Shown piece by piece: positions 10,574 to 20,884 of a stretch of DNA of 64,000 nt. Source of the stretch: Symbiodinium natans. Taxonomy: Eukaryota > Sar > Dinophyceae > Suessiales > Symbiodiniaceae. The stretch covers positions 454,501 to 518,500 of the forward strand of contig CAJNDS010002226.1 of assembly GCA_905221605.1 (NCBI GenBank), read 5' to 3'. A program made the translations under genes and the position numbers. Within the stretch, counting starts at the first letter, position 1. The number at the start of each line of letters is the position of its first letter. The notes under the pieces are model-generated. The model was not told the origin of the DNA. It ran no database searches and saw only the letters and a list, made by a program, of their open reading frames with translations.

Positions 10574-11300
10574 GGTTGCGCCTTGGGTAGTCGATGCAGC
10601 TCTTACGGGTCTGCGAGTAGGGGGGTGCTGTTGGGGGTGCTGTTGGGGTGCTGTTGGGGTGCTGTTGGGGTGCTGTTGGGAGTGTTGAGGGTGTTTGTTA
10701 GGGCTTGGTCGGGTCGGACGAAAAACCCTAAACTTTCAAAACCGGAGCCATGCGTTCATCACTTCCTCGATGCAAAGGTGTACTTCAAGGTTCATTGGTC
10801 CAGAGCTCTAAGGGAAAACGAAGAGGCGGCTTCAGGGCTTAGAGCCCACAGACGGCGCAGAAGCCTGTGCCGTAACAACAGCTACAAAAAAATTGAGGGC
10901 GCAGAAGTTCTAAAGCTTACAGGGCTTTGCGATGAGGTCTTGGGCTTAGGATTTGGATAGGGTCTACACCGCATCCCCACTGAGCCCTGCAAAAGCACAG
11001 GGTACTCCCCAAACCCGAAACCGCCACCCTCCCCCCCCCCCCTACTTCTGCCAAGAGGCTACAATGAGAGAGACCGTGAGAGAGAGAGAAGCTCCCTTTC
11101 AGGGATGCCCCAGGTGTCTCTCCGTGGGACCGCTGGATGTCCCGGCTGAAAACTGCCCTGTTCCTCCCCCTCCACACAACGGTGGGGAAGTTTAAAAGCC
11201 CGACGGGAGCAATCTGCTTTGGCTTACTTGCAACTTGGGTCATGCATGTGGTAAAGATGTCGTTAACGATCTAGGAGGGTCTGTTCCTGGTATATTTCTG
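10574..11300. other. Unresolved segment with short repeats
   Basis: A GGGGTGCTGTT tandem of six units lies at 10621-10682. Downstream, the plus strand (ENEEAASGLRAHRRRR near 10820) and the minus strand (MNLEVHLCIEEVMNAWLRF near 10790-10730, ending in a stop) both read plausibly. The minus segment could be the last exon of a gene upstream of the signal-peptide gene. I cannot choose. Confidence 0.3.
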
Positions 11301-11302
11301 AG

Positions 11303-11547
11303 GCCCCATCCTGCTGAAAGAGGTCGAGGGTCCCTACTCTGAGTGCGCGGTGTGGCTGGGGATGGCTTCTGTCTTTCGTGGTGCTCTGAGTTGGGTTCGC
11401 TCCCGAAGGGGGGCACTAGCCGAGCTAGGGGGTTCGGTGCTGAAGCGCCTCCTCCCAACAGGAGTGGCTTTTCTCCCAGCTGAGAGGGAGCTCCAGCCAA
11501 AAACTCGCGGTGTTTCCGTGGGACTTTGGGGCGACATGGGGCCCTGA
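11303..11547 (+). CDS. Candidate terminal exon, unrecognised
   Basis: After an AG|G acceptor the plus strand reads in frame to a TGA at 11545-11547: ...ILLKEVEGPYSECAVWLGMA..., then ...SVLKRLLPTGVAFLPAEREL and a short tail. The mix of Trp, Leu and charged residues is protein-like, and the minus frames are Pro/Ser-rich. CCCTGAA and CCCTAAC telomere-like copies begin right after the stop. It runs opposite to its neighbours. Confidence 0.4.
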
Positions 11548-12429
11548 GCCCGAAACCCTGAACCCTAACCCCTGAACCCTAACCCCCTGAACCCTAGACC
11601 CTCAAAGCCACCCTAAACTTCCTACACCCTGCTACTGACACCCGCAGTCCTACCAAGCCGTGAACTGTGAACCCTAGAATCGCAAGCCCGGATCTGACTG
11701 GGAGTAGGTGGGTTTTGGTCGCGTGTCAGGCGCGGGGGAATTACATCCGAAGACCCTTATCGTCAAACCTTTAACCGTACTTGATCCTTAAACCCTAAAC
11801 CCTAAACCCTCAACCCTAAACCCTCAACCCTAAACCCTAAACCCTTATCGGGGACGAAGTGCGAAGCTTCACTCAGAGGGCAGAAGAGGGTCCAACATTT
11901 GGGTTTGGGGTTTAGGGTTTAGGGTTTAGGGTTTAGGGTGTTGGGTTTAGGGTTTAGGGTTTAGGGTGTAGGGTTTAGGGTTTAGGGTTTAGGGTTTAAG
12001 GTTTAGGGTTTAGGGTTTAGGGTTTAGGGTTTAGGGTTTAGGGTTTAGGGCTTAGGCCCCCGAATCTCTCGACCTAACACAAAACGGAAGGCCTCTTCCC
12101 CGTCATGTTGGCCAGCGTCCTGCGTGACATGACCTGCCAGCCAGCTCTTGGACATCCGCGCCTGACCCTAAACCCCAAACCCTCAAACCCAAACCCGAAG
12201 CCCCCGCAAAAAAAGAAAAACAAAAAAAAACAACAACAAAAGCCCGGGCTCCAAGCCCCTACTGATATCATTAATACTATTTATGTTACCAATGCTGTTA
12301 AGATGCGAAATATTTCGTAGCAGTATCTGTATGATCCATACTCTGACAAGTACTACAAATACTATTCTTACAAATACTACACATACTATAAATATGACTG
12401 AGAGTAGTCATGTACTTAATAAATTGAGA
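11548..12429. repeat. Telomere-type arrays with two exon-like islands
   Basis: CCCTAAA/CCCTCAA units run at 11788-11855 and TTTAGGG units at 11901-12052. Between them 11830-11895 reads on the minus strand as CWTLFCPLSEASHFVPDK. After them 12066-12165 reads on the minus strand as MSKSWLAGHVTQDAGQ... These may be exons of a minus-strand gene. The tract 12210-12430 is A-rich and AT-rich with no gene seen. Confidence 0.6.
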
Positions 12430-14600
12430 ATCTTCCCAGCCCTCGGCACCTTGTCAAGACAACGCTTGATGGCCTTGACCCGCGTGAACCACTCTTGGTG
12501 CATGAACTTGACCTTTTGGAATGAGGGCTTCTGGGGCTGAGGGGGGCTTTTTTTAGGGGATTCTAGTACCCCTTGTGATAATCCCTATTCAGGGCCGTTA
12601 GTATAAGGGGAACACACCAACCTAAAAACCCTATACTGTTTGGGGGCTGAGGGGGGTTTAGGGTAGGAGGGCTTAGGGCTGAAAGTATGAGACTTGATGG
12701 CTTGAGCATTTGAGGGTTCAGTCTTCAGGGGGGCCAATAGCTTTGGGCTTTGAGGCTGTAGACTTCGTAAACCTAAACCCTACACCCGCGTTGTTTGAAG
12801 GTTGAGGCCCGCGGGACGTCGGGCTCTTTTCCACCCAACATCTCCTTTGAGCTTTGCGGCTTCCCTAGTCGCTTGAAGCGCATGGGTGCATCTCCAGGCC
12901 CGCACGGGGTCTATTGCCCCCCTGCAGTCTCCTCCCTCCCCCCCCCCTGTAGTTGCGTGCATCCATCAAGAGCACTAGGGGCTTTGGGATTCAGGGTTTA
13001 GGGCACACGGGACAATGAACAGACAGCGCACCCTTGACCACAAGAGTACACCCACACACCCCACCCCGCCTTGAACGCGTGAACATGCCGAACTTAGCTC
13101 TTGTTCCAGGTTTGGGGTAGGGTTTAGGGTTTAGGGTTTAGGGTTCCAGAGCCATCCGGTTCCCTGAAACCCTAAACCCTAAACCCTAACCCCTAAACCC
13201 TAAACCCTAAACCCTAAACCCTAAACCCTAAACCCTAAACCCAACCTCAGAAGCGCCTTCATGTTGTTGAAGCCGAGGATGTATAGCAAACTCGGCTCAT
13301 GGGCATCTTGCGAGTTCGGCTTTAGGGTTTCAGGGTTTTGGGGTTTAGGGTTTAGGGTTTCAGGGTTTCAGGGTTTAGGGTTTCAGGGTTTAGGGGTTTA
13401 GGGGTTAAGGGTTTAAGGCGTGGGGCTTTGGGGCTGAGAATTTGGCGCTTCGGGGTTTCGAAGGGCTTGCATATGTTTTTACGGCCCAAAAGGACTCCTT
13501 TCTGCAACACCAGGTGTCCTCCTCGCCCCCTCCTCTTCCACTCCTCTTCCAGCTCTCTCCTTCCCTACCACGAAACAAACCGACACCCGAAACCCTGAAC
13601 CCGCGACACGTTTAGGGGCTCAGGGACACCCTACCAAGACTGGCCCCCGCCCTCAACTATTCCGAATTAGGGGCCGCAGGCCCCGAAGGGCACATAAACC
13701 TAGATGTTAGAAACCTCGACCCTGCAGGGGCAAGGCATCAGGGTGGGAGAGTCGGCTTCAGGGTTTGGGGTTTGGGGTTTGGGGTTTAGGGGTTTAGGGG
13801 TTTAGGGGTTTAGGGGTTTAGGGGTTTGGGGGTTTAGGGGTTTAGGGGTTTAGGGTTTAAGCATTAGGGTTTAGGCTTCAGGGTTGGGGAACAGGGTGCT
13901 CTTCCGTTTGCTGTCCATCCCACGGCCCCTCAAGCCCCAAAACATGAAAGCCCCAAACACTTCAGTCCTAGACCCTCGCCCTGACCCCCAGCTTGCAGGC
14001 GAATTGCAGAGCATGTACAGTACAGGTACAAGCAAGGCAACCCCGTATTGAAAGTTCACGTAGAATAACTGACTCACTGTGAACCTGCAAGAAAGCCCTG
14101 GTCCCGAGACCCGTCTACACTTCCTCTGCGTGTTTCTTTTTTTTTTTTTTGGGGGGGGGGGGTCGTGTAACCTGGCAACCCCTTAAATTGGGGGGCACCC
14201 AAGGTAAACCCCAAACCCTAAATCCCAGGGGCTTTGGAGACGAACCCTGAAACCTGCTCCCCTGCGGCCCAGGGATCGGCAGGAACTTCTTGTTGCACTT
14301 TAACCCGCGACCAATGGGCCGTGGGATAATCGTCATTTCGTGCTTGTACTCCGTGCCTTTGCCTCGCCATTAGACTTTGGGACTTTTGGGCTCTGCTTGA
14401 GGGGCTTCGGGTTAAGGCGTTTAGGGGCAAGATCTTGGGACCAAAAACAGGCCTTGGAGGATCTAGAAAGCACATCACCCCCGTTACGGGGGAATTTAAT
14501 GCGCGCAGCTTCGGGGAATAGAACCTAGACTTTCACCTCGACCCCAAAAACCTGTAAACATTTCCTGTCACGCTGCTTTTGTTGCAAGTTAGACGATGGG
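12430..14600 (-). CDS. Multi-exon gene, six phase-chained exons, unrecognised
   Basis: Exons in order: about 14600-14552 (NLQQKQRDRKCLQ, CAG|GT donor), 14508-14254 (85 codons, ...ARNDDYPTAHWSRVKVQQE...), 14084-13986 (acceptor TTTCTTGCAG|G, VHSESVILRELSIRGCLACT), 13501-13460 (KGVLLGRKNICKPF, GA donor), 13319-13246 (DAHEPSLLYILGFNNMKALL) and from 13099 (AKFGMFTRSRRGG). Phases agree at every junction (0,0,0,0,2). Less certain later exons are about 12920-12795 (THALQATREAAKLKGDVGW) and 12535-12430 (QKVKFMHQEWFTRVKAIKRC). Most introns contain CCCTAAA or TTTAGGG arrays; the first is only 43 bp. No family is recognised. A T11-G11 tract lies in the second intron. Confidence 0.6.
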
Positions 14601-15078
14601 TTCAGTATTCGGGTCCTTCGGGGTTTAGGGCTTTTGTGGCTTAAGGGTCTATGGGCGGGCTTCGGGGTTCGAAGGTTTTGTGGGCAAGGGTTTAGAGTTT
14701 AGGGGCTTGGGTCAGGCCAATACAGCAAAGATGAAGGAGTTGTCCTTCAGCCGTCTTCCGGGCACAGCTCACAGAACGCGGGGCTGCGGGCAACTTATCA
14801 TGTGCCGAGCACTGAGAAGAAAGCGCCCGCTGAACAGCATCGTTTTATTCAACCATGAAGCACCATAATAAGAAAGACCTGCGAAGTCTGCTTATCTAAG
14901 GGTAGTCATATGGGCCTTTAATATGGTCTCTTACCTCCTTCAGAGGGTTCTGAAGTATGGGCCCTTGGGTTGTGTAGGGTATGTAAGGTGTAAATACAGG
15001 GGGTCCCCCTTTAAAAGCCCATACTAAGGGACCATAAAAAGCCCATACTAAGGGACCATGAAACTATCAGCCCACAAC
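14601..15078. other. Unresolved segment
   Basis: The plus strand has an ORF at 14680-14868 and the minus strand reads SWLNKTMLFSGRFLLSARHM over the same bases; neither has a supporting junction. Near 15000-15060 the word CCCATACTAAGGGACCAT occurs twice, 23 bases apart, a short local duplication. Confidence 0.3.
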
Positions 15079-16475
15079 CTAGCGGAGGAAACTGTCCACA
15101 GTCAATTCAATTCTGTCGTCAACGGCCGCACTGCAGGAAAGCAGCAAACCCCCAAACCCCGAAACCCCAGGGGCCCTAAAGCCTAAACCCCTAAACCCTA
15201 AACCCCAAAACCCTAAACCCTAAACCCTAAACCCCAAAACCCTAAACCCTAAACCCCGAAACTTCAGGGACCCGCAGACTTCACGAAGAAAGGGATGCTC
15301 TTGCAAAGGGGCAAGGCGTGGTCAGCATGCGGCCAGGGTCGAAATCGATGTAGTCCAAATTCCTCGGTATTGAGGGCTCGGGACTTAGGGTTTAGGGTTT
15401 AGGGTTTAGGGTTTAGGGTTTAGGGTTTAGGGTTTAGGGTTTAGGGACTTAGGAGCCTTGAGGTTTTAGGACCCCAGTTTTGATGTTGCAGGCGGGGCTG
15501 TCTGCTCAACAAAGCTACCCCGCCCGTGTCCTTAAAAAAGCACCGAGACCCGAATAAATGCCTCTCAAACTCCCCTCTTAACTAACCGTTTCAGCCCAAA
15601 AGCCCAATACCCCTTCGAGCCCGGGAACCCTAAAACACCCGAACGCCACAAAGCCACGAAGGCCTAAAGGGTTTAGGGTTTAAGGTTGGGGGTTTAGGGT
15701 TTGGGGGTTTAACCACAATCCCGAAATCCCTAAACCCCGATCCGAAGCCTCAAAACCTCGAGCCAGAACCTTGACGTTGCAACTGTTGTTTGCAGGGAAG
15801 GTGACAAAGACCCCCCCCAACCTCCTCTGCTCCCAGGTTCGGGGTTTCGGCTGAAGCCTCAAACCTCGAAACCCAGAGCCCTCCATCCCCCAAATCCTGA
15901 ACCCTTAAAAGCCCTCAACCCCCCAACCACACGCCCCCATCCCTGAAACTCCAAGCCCAAAAAAAACACAAGCCCAACAAACCCCTGAACACTAAACCCA
16001 AAACCCTGAACCCTAAACCCAAAACCCTGAACCCAAAACCCTGAACCCTAAACCCAAAACCCTGAACCCTAAACCCCAAGTTGGGAGATTCTCCAGATGA
16101 TGGGTGCCCCGTCGTTACAGGGCTCCGTATGATGAGGGAAACCCCAAAAGGGACCAGAGGTCAGAGAACCCCAGGTGCGCCCTAAACCCTAAACCCTAAA
16201 CCCTAAACCCCTAAACCCTAAACCCTAAACCCCTAAACCCCTAAACCCTAAACCCTAAACCCCTAAACCCCTAAACCCCTAAACCCCTAAACCCTAAACC
16301 CTAAACCCTAAACCCTAAACCCCTAAACCCGAAACCCTAAACCCTAAACCCCTAAACCCCTAAACCCCCAAAACATCTCAAGCCTTCAACCTTCATCTCC
16401 CAGTGGCTGCATCGCCTTCAGCATGGCGTCGGTGCGGCTCTCCTCTGCACGGGGGCACTTTGGGGGGGGGCGGGG
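15079..16475 (-). CDS. Multi-exon gene, C-terminal end phase-matched, unrecognised
   Basis: The last two exons join cleanly: about 15372-15285 (NLDYIDFDPGRMLTTPCPF...) leaves in phase 2 at a GTGAAG donor. 15130-15079 starts after the pyrimidine-rich acceptor GCTTTCCTGCAG, again phase 2, and encodes AAVDDRIELTVDSFLR and a stop. The intron is filled by CCCTAAA/CCCCAAAA repeats. Upstream candidates on the same strand are about 15560-15455 (LFGSRCFFKDTGGVALLSRQ), 15850-15745 (VFVTFPANNSCNVKVL), 16165-16085 (EPCNDGAPIIWRISQ) and 16460-16410 (RAEESRTDAMLKAMQPLGDE with an AAG|GT donor). No family is recognised. Confidence 0.5.
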
Positions 16476-16620
16476 GGCCTTGGGGGGAATTTGGGATTTA
16501 GGCAGTTTAGGATTTAGGGTTTAGGGTTTAGGGTTTAGGGTTTAGGGTTTAGGGTTTAGGGTTTAGGGTTTAGGGTTTAGGGTTTAGGGTTTAGGGTTTA
16601 GGGTTGAGGGTTGAGGGCTG
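16181..16620. repeat. Back-to-back CCCTAAA and TTTAGGG arrays
   Basis: CCCTAAA/CCCCTAAA units run from 16181 to 16372. After a 130-bp exon-like island, TTTAGGG units run from 16510 to 16605 and end in GCTGAGG variants. The two arrays face each other in opposite orientation around the island. Confidence 0.92.
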
Positions 16621-16639
16621 AGGGCTGAGGGCTGAGGGC

Positions 16640-17330
16640 TGAGGGCTGTGCTTAAAGCAGCACTGCTTCGAGGTGACGCTTCTCTGGTTGACTCAGGCCT
16701 ATCAGACCGGAAACAGACTCCTCGTCGCGCGAGGTCATGTTTGCTTTTATCTGCTGCGAGCAAGCCTGTGACGTGTACGGACTGTCTGAGTCAGAGCCGT
16801 GGCATGCAGCGGATTCATTGGGCGCAGTGGGTTCGAGGGCTTATTCTGGCGTGGGTCGGGCGACATTGATCTGGGGCGAACAGTAGCCGGATTGATCCAA
16901 GGAACCAAAGCAACAGCTTCAAATTGTTTGGCCCCTTTATATGGGAAACCCTCTGATGTTGTTGGAATCTATGACTTGAGGTCCATCATACAAAGCCCTC
17001 GGACGGATAGCTCAAGAACCTTGGCCAGTCTTTTGCCGAATGATACTCGACAGGAGCATCATCCATGTGCTACGTATGGAGAATCAGAGGAACGCGCAGA
17101 TGAAGTTGCAATCAACGATGCACCCGCGAGGTCTTTGCGACATGCATCGCGCACATGCAACTGAGTCGGCAGCCAGCTGGCTGCACATTTTAGCTGTGCT
17201 GTTCGTTTGTGGCCAATTCACATGTTTAACCGTCGGATGTGGTAATTCTGCAAGCCTGTGCCTAAACTCAGTTGAGGCTCAGGACTTATAGCCCGAAAGC
17301 TCTAGAGCCCCAAAGCCCGGGGCTTAGGGT
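16640..17330. other. Unresolved coding-like segment
   Basis: This 690-bp stretch has no telomere-type repeats. The plus strand has a 121-codon ORF (16799-17164) and an overlapping 83-codon one (17040-17291). The minus strand reads LLAADKSKHDLARRGVCFRS near 16760-16700. No motif is recognised and no junction supports one strand. Confidence 0.3.
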
Positions 17331-17464
17331 GTGCCAGGCCTGATGTACGGCTGCCCAATGCTCGTTGCGCTTTCCATGTCTGGCTTGGCTGTTGTAACAT
17401 TGTCTTGCGCGCTTCAGGACGGACCTCAGGGCAAAAGGGCCCGCCGCGCAAGCCGTCATGGAGG

Positions 17465-17733
17465 TTAATTTGCACCCAATATCATGTGCAACTTTGGCTG
17501 CGAGCACCCCAAAGTCATGAAGGAGCGATTCAGAGCACTTGCTCCTCTGAAACGTTGAAAGCATTCCTCGGCGAACCGATCGGGATCTTGTATCGGGTCG
17601 AAAACATGCTCGAAACCCGAGAACCTAAACCCTAAACCCGAAACCGTCAACCCCGAACCCGAAGAGCAGAGCCGGCTTGAAGGATACGACATCGATGTCG
17701 GGGTCCAGAATAAACATGGGCCCGAAGTCAGCC
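17465..17733 (-). CDS. Two candidate exons, acidic D-P-D-I-D motif
   Basis: 17733 down to about 17640 follows a CTGCAG|G acceptor and reads ADFGPMFILDPDIDVVSFKP. The second, about 17602-17465, reads HVFDPIQDPDRFAEECFQRF and ends with a TAA at 17465. The first faintly recalls the DxD region of nucleotide-sugar transferases, but that resemblance is too short to name a family. CCCTAAACCCGAAACC sequence lies between them. Confidence 0.4.
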
Positions 17734-17780
17734 CTGCAGCAACCCCAAAACCCGAACACTCTAAAGCCTAAACCCTAGAC

Positions 17781-17886
17781 GGTTGGTTGTCAAAATTATG
17801 GTCCCTTTTTGGATCCCTATTGTGCCACGGCGCCTAATATTTAGGGTACCCTGTTGGTTTTGGGATCATAATTTTGACAGCCACCC
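17781..17886. mobile_element. Short inverted-repeat element, family 1, copy 1
   Basis: About 106 bp. The left end GGTTGGTTGTCAAAATTATG is mirrored by a right end whose reverse complement is GGGTGGCTGTCAAAATTATG. The interior has the words GGATCCCT and TTTAGGGTACCC. The copy at 27832-27933 shares ends and interior, and a decayed right end sits near 33665-33695. The small size, inverted ends and lack of an ORF fit a MITE. Confidence 0.8.
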
Positions 17887-18014
17887 ATATAAGTTCTAAC
17901 CTAAACCCTAAACCCTAAACTCTAAACCCGAAACCCTAAACCCTAAACCCTAAACCCTAAACCCTAAACCAAAACCCTAAACCCTATATACGTTCTAAAG
18001 TTCAGAGTTCATAC

Positions 18015-18092
18015 GATCATCGTCTCTTTGGCGGCCTTGGGAGTGTTGCCGAAGCCGATGCCGAAGCCGTAGACGCCCTTGCCGTTGCCGAC
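18015..18092 (-). CDS. Isolated 26-codon Gly-rich exon
   Basis: Exactly 78 bp between an AAG|G acceptor and a GTATGA donor, phase 0 at both ends, encoding VGNGKGVYGFGIGFGNTPKA and a further AKETMI. Telomere-type arrays lie on both sides (17897-17990 and 18142-18185), so both introns would be repeat-filled. The family is unknown. Confidence 0.5.
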
Positions 18093-18478
18093 CTTGCGAC
18101 GCGGGGGGACGGGAGCAGGGTTTAGGATGTAGGATTTAGGATTTAGGGTTTAGGGTTTAGGGTTTAGGGTTTAGGGTTTAGGGTGTTGAGGGCTTCGGGA
18201 GGTTCAGAAGCAACTTTTGGGGCTCAGGGTTGCGGATTTAGGGTGCAGGGCCTGAGGGTTTCAGGATTCGGCTTAGGGTTGGTAGAGAGCATCGGGCCTT
18301 AAGGTTTGGGGTTTAGCGTAAAATTTGTCGGGTGTCGCTGTTAGGGCCTAGGCTTTCCCGAAAACCGAAGCCCGAAATCCTCAACCGAAACCCGGAACCT
18401 ATTAAACCCTGCTACAAACTGCTAGGCCCTGTCGGGTTTGGGGTTCAGGGTTTAGGAGGCAGACTGAGTGACCGGCCT

Positions 18479-18679
18479 TCAATTATTGCGATGCATTGAA
18501 CTTGTGCCAAAGCTTGCTACTTCTACCCCAGTTATGAAGTGTCCCACCCCGCCGCCCAAGTAACGCCTGTGGGGCATTTCGATCTTGGTGTGCGCCCCCG
18601 ACTGAGGGCGCAGCCACGACGAGGGCGCGGAAGTAGATGACGCGCCCGACTGCGCACATACTTCCTGGAGGTGTTGCAT
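18479..18679 (-). CDS. Candidate exon
   Basis: Open frame with HTKIEMPHRRYLGGGVGHFI in its second half and a stop at 18479. A possible acceptor (CACCTCCAG|G) lies at its 5' side, directly after a CCCTAAA array (18684-18758). An overlapping minus frame is also protein-like, so the frame is uncertain. Confidence 0.35.
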   Translation of the reverse strand: MQHLQEVCAQSGASSTSAPSSWLRPQSGAHTKIEMPHRRYLGGGVGHFITGVEVASFGTSSMHRNN

Positions 18680-18769
18680 GTAAAACCCTAAACCCTAAAC
18701 CCTAAACCCTAAACCCTAAACCCTAAACCCTAAACCCTAAACCCTAAACCCTAAACCCTCAGGCATGTG

Positions 18770-18917
18770 GGGTCTGGGACTTGCAGGCTCAACCCCAAGA
18801 CCATTCTTCGGAGCAAGCTTTCACCGCTGCGATCTCCTTGGGCTACTGGTCTAAACTCGGCTCTGCTTTTCTGCTCTTGGGCTCCTCCTTCTACCGGAAG
18901 CATCTATGGCTTTTAAA
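18770..18917 (+). CDS. Candidate plus-strand exon
   Basis: Reads QAFTAAISLGYWSKLGSAFL then LLGSSFYRKHLWLLK and meets an AAG|GTGGTC donor near 18917. The aromatic and hydrophobic mix looks like a membrane segment. No flanking exon was paired with it. Confidence 0.4.
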
Positions 18918-19024
18918 GGTGGTCTTTAAGGTCAAAAAACCTTAAAAAAAACCTTTAAAAAAAAAAACTAAATGGTTCTTTTTTTGGCGTTGTAAAGGTT
19001 CTTCAGCAAGCCCCCCCCCGCTTT

Positions 19025-19866
19025 CAAAAGCCACGCCGCGCATGCGGCGAACGTCCAGCATGTGCTGGCGCATCTCCCGAAGCTCCTGGGCTGCCGCGCA
19101 ACAAAAAAAAAAACAGATGAGCCGCTCTTAAGGGTTTGGGGTTTGGGGTTTGGGGTTTGGGGTTTGGGGTTTAGGGTTTAGGGTTTAGGGTTTAGGGTTA
19201 ACTCAACTCGGTCTAGGGTTGAAGGCGAGCGAGCCCACTTTCCGGAAGTAAGCATCTGGGAACCCGACTTCGATCTACATGTCTGGCAGGGTGCTCTTTT
19301 TTGTTATTCTTTATTTCTTTTTGTTCTTGGGGGGGGGGGGGGGGGGGGGGGCCTCTGCAACTCCGAAATCCTCCTTCTACAGCGAAGTCACCATCCTGTG
19401 AAGAAAAGTTCGTATCTGGTTGGAAATCAGGAGCGCCGCTTTTTCTAGGCGGCCCTCTGCAACTCCGAAATCTTCCCTGCACAACGAAGTCTGGTATAGT
19501 GCCTAGGGTACCGACTTCCAACAATAGTGTTAGTAATAAGTGGACCAAAGCCCCTGAACCCTAAACCCTATATCTGACCCTTTGGAGAAGGATCGGGTTT
19601 GCAAGTTGCATTTTTGGGGGAGCGTAGCACGTCTTGGAGCTTGGGGAAAGCTTCTCACAAGGCTCAACTCACTGCTTCATTCGTGGCCTGAACACCTGAC
19701 AGCTGAAGCCCCAAAAACCATATGAAGTAGGGTTTATATTTCTTGTACCCACCCTACTTCATGTGAAGATACAAGTCTTCAGCATCCCCCAAAATTGGCC
19801 AAGGAGCTAGGTTTGGGTCGATGCCCTTCTGCTCCTGGATGTAGACCTTCCGCCTGAACTTTCACT
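19025..19866 (-). CDS. Candidate minus-strand exons
   Basis: About 19866-19785 reads FRRKVYIQEQKGIDPNLAPW and can leave at a GC donor in phase 0. 19278-19218 follows a TAG acceptor in phase 0 with IEVGFPDAYFRKVGSLAF. About 19105-19025 reads AAQELREMRQHMLDVRRMRG, a charged helix. The 500-bp intron between the first two holds a G24 tract, a near-duplicate of CCTCTGCAACTCCGAAATC and a hairpin at 19722-19763. Confidence 0.4.
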
Positions 19867-20144
19867 TTGGGGAGCCGACACCCCTTGCAAAAAACCCTAC
19901 ACCCCTAAACCCTGAACCCTGAACCCTGAACCCTAAACCCTAAACCCTAAACCCTGAACCCTGAACCCTGAACCCTAAACCCTAAACCCTAAACCCTAAA
20001 CCCCAGGCTTCAGCAGCCCAGCCTCTCGTCCCAGAAGGTGTTCCTTGGGGCAGCAGGCTATGGGAGGGAGCTGCCCCACATGCCCTGCACAGATTGTCAC
20101 TGGCAAAGGCTTTCCTGTGCCGGGTTCAGGTTTACGAGGTTTGG

Positions 20145-20322
20145 GGGGGGGTTGAGAGGGTTGAGAGGGTTGAGAGGGTTTAGAGGGTTGAGAGGGTTGA
20201 GAGGGTTGAGAGGGTTTAGAGGGTTTAGAGGGTTTAGAGGGTTTAGAGGGTTTAGAGGGTTTAGAGGGTTTAGAGGGTTTAGAGGGTTTAGAGGGTTTAG
20301 AGGGTTTAGAGGGTTTAGAGGG
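20145..20322 (+). repeat. 9-bp GAGGGTT(T/G)A minisatellite
   Basis: About 19 units of GAGGGTTTA or GAGGGTTGA, a derivative of the telomere word with GA inserted. Because the unit is 9 bp it gives three-residue protein repeats in all frames (FRG, SKP, LNP), none of which is evidence of a gene. Confidence 0.93.
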
Positions 20323-20884
20323 GTTAGCCGCCATTGTTGAACAATAAACAGTGACCACTGTCCTTTCAGGCGTGCTTTTTTTGTAATCCTGGGATTGAAG
20401 GTTAAAGATCGAAGGTTCCCAGGAAAGAGTTTCGGAGGAATCTTCAATCCGGAATGTCGAGGCTTTGGTTTGAACGATTGAAGGTTCCCAAGGAAGGACT
20501 CAGAATGACTCTTCACAGCCTCCCTACACCCTAGATGGAAGACAAACTTCGTGTCAAAAAGCCCCGGGATGGAAGACTCCTCCTACATCTTCAGACTTCA
20601 ATCTTTCAACCCTAGGATTCTCGGTGCAAAGTTGAATGTCTACTCAAGCTTGCATTCAAAAACTCAGGGTAAGCCCCAAAACCCGGTACCCTAAAGCTTC
20701 ACACCCCGAAACGTGCTCATGTTCGAGGTTCGGAGGCTGACGCCACTGCCACTGCCATCCCTCCTTGGAGTGCTGCCACTCCACAGGCCCAGCCGTCCGA
20801 TAGAACTCCAACTCCTCACGGATTTGAGGGGCTTATGGGGTTTAGGGAGTGGCTCATGTAGGGCTGAGAGTGGGCCTTGTGCGC
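20323..20884. other. Unresolved unique segment
   Basis: The word AAGGTTCCCA(A)GGAA occurs near 20413 and 20482, and GATGGAAGACA/GATGGAAGACT near 20533 and 20570, so this is a weak local repeat. Near 20720-20830 the plus strand reads RGSEADATATAIPPWSAAT. No supported gene. Confidence 0.3.
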
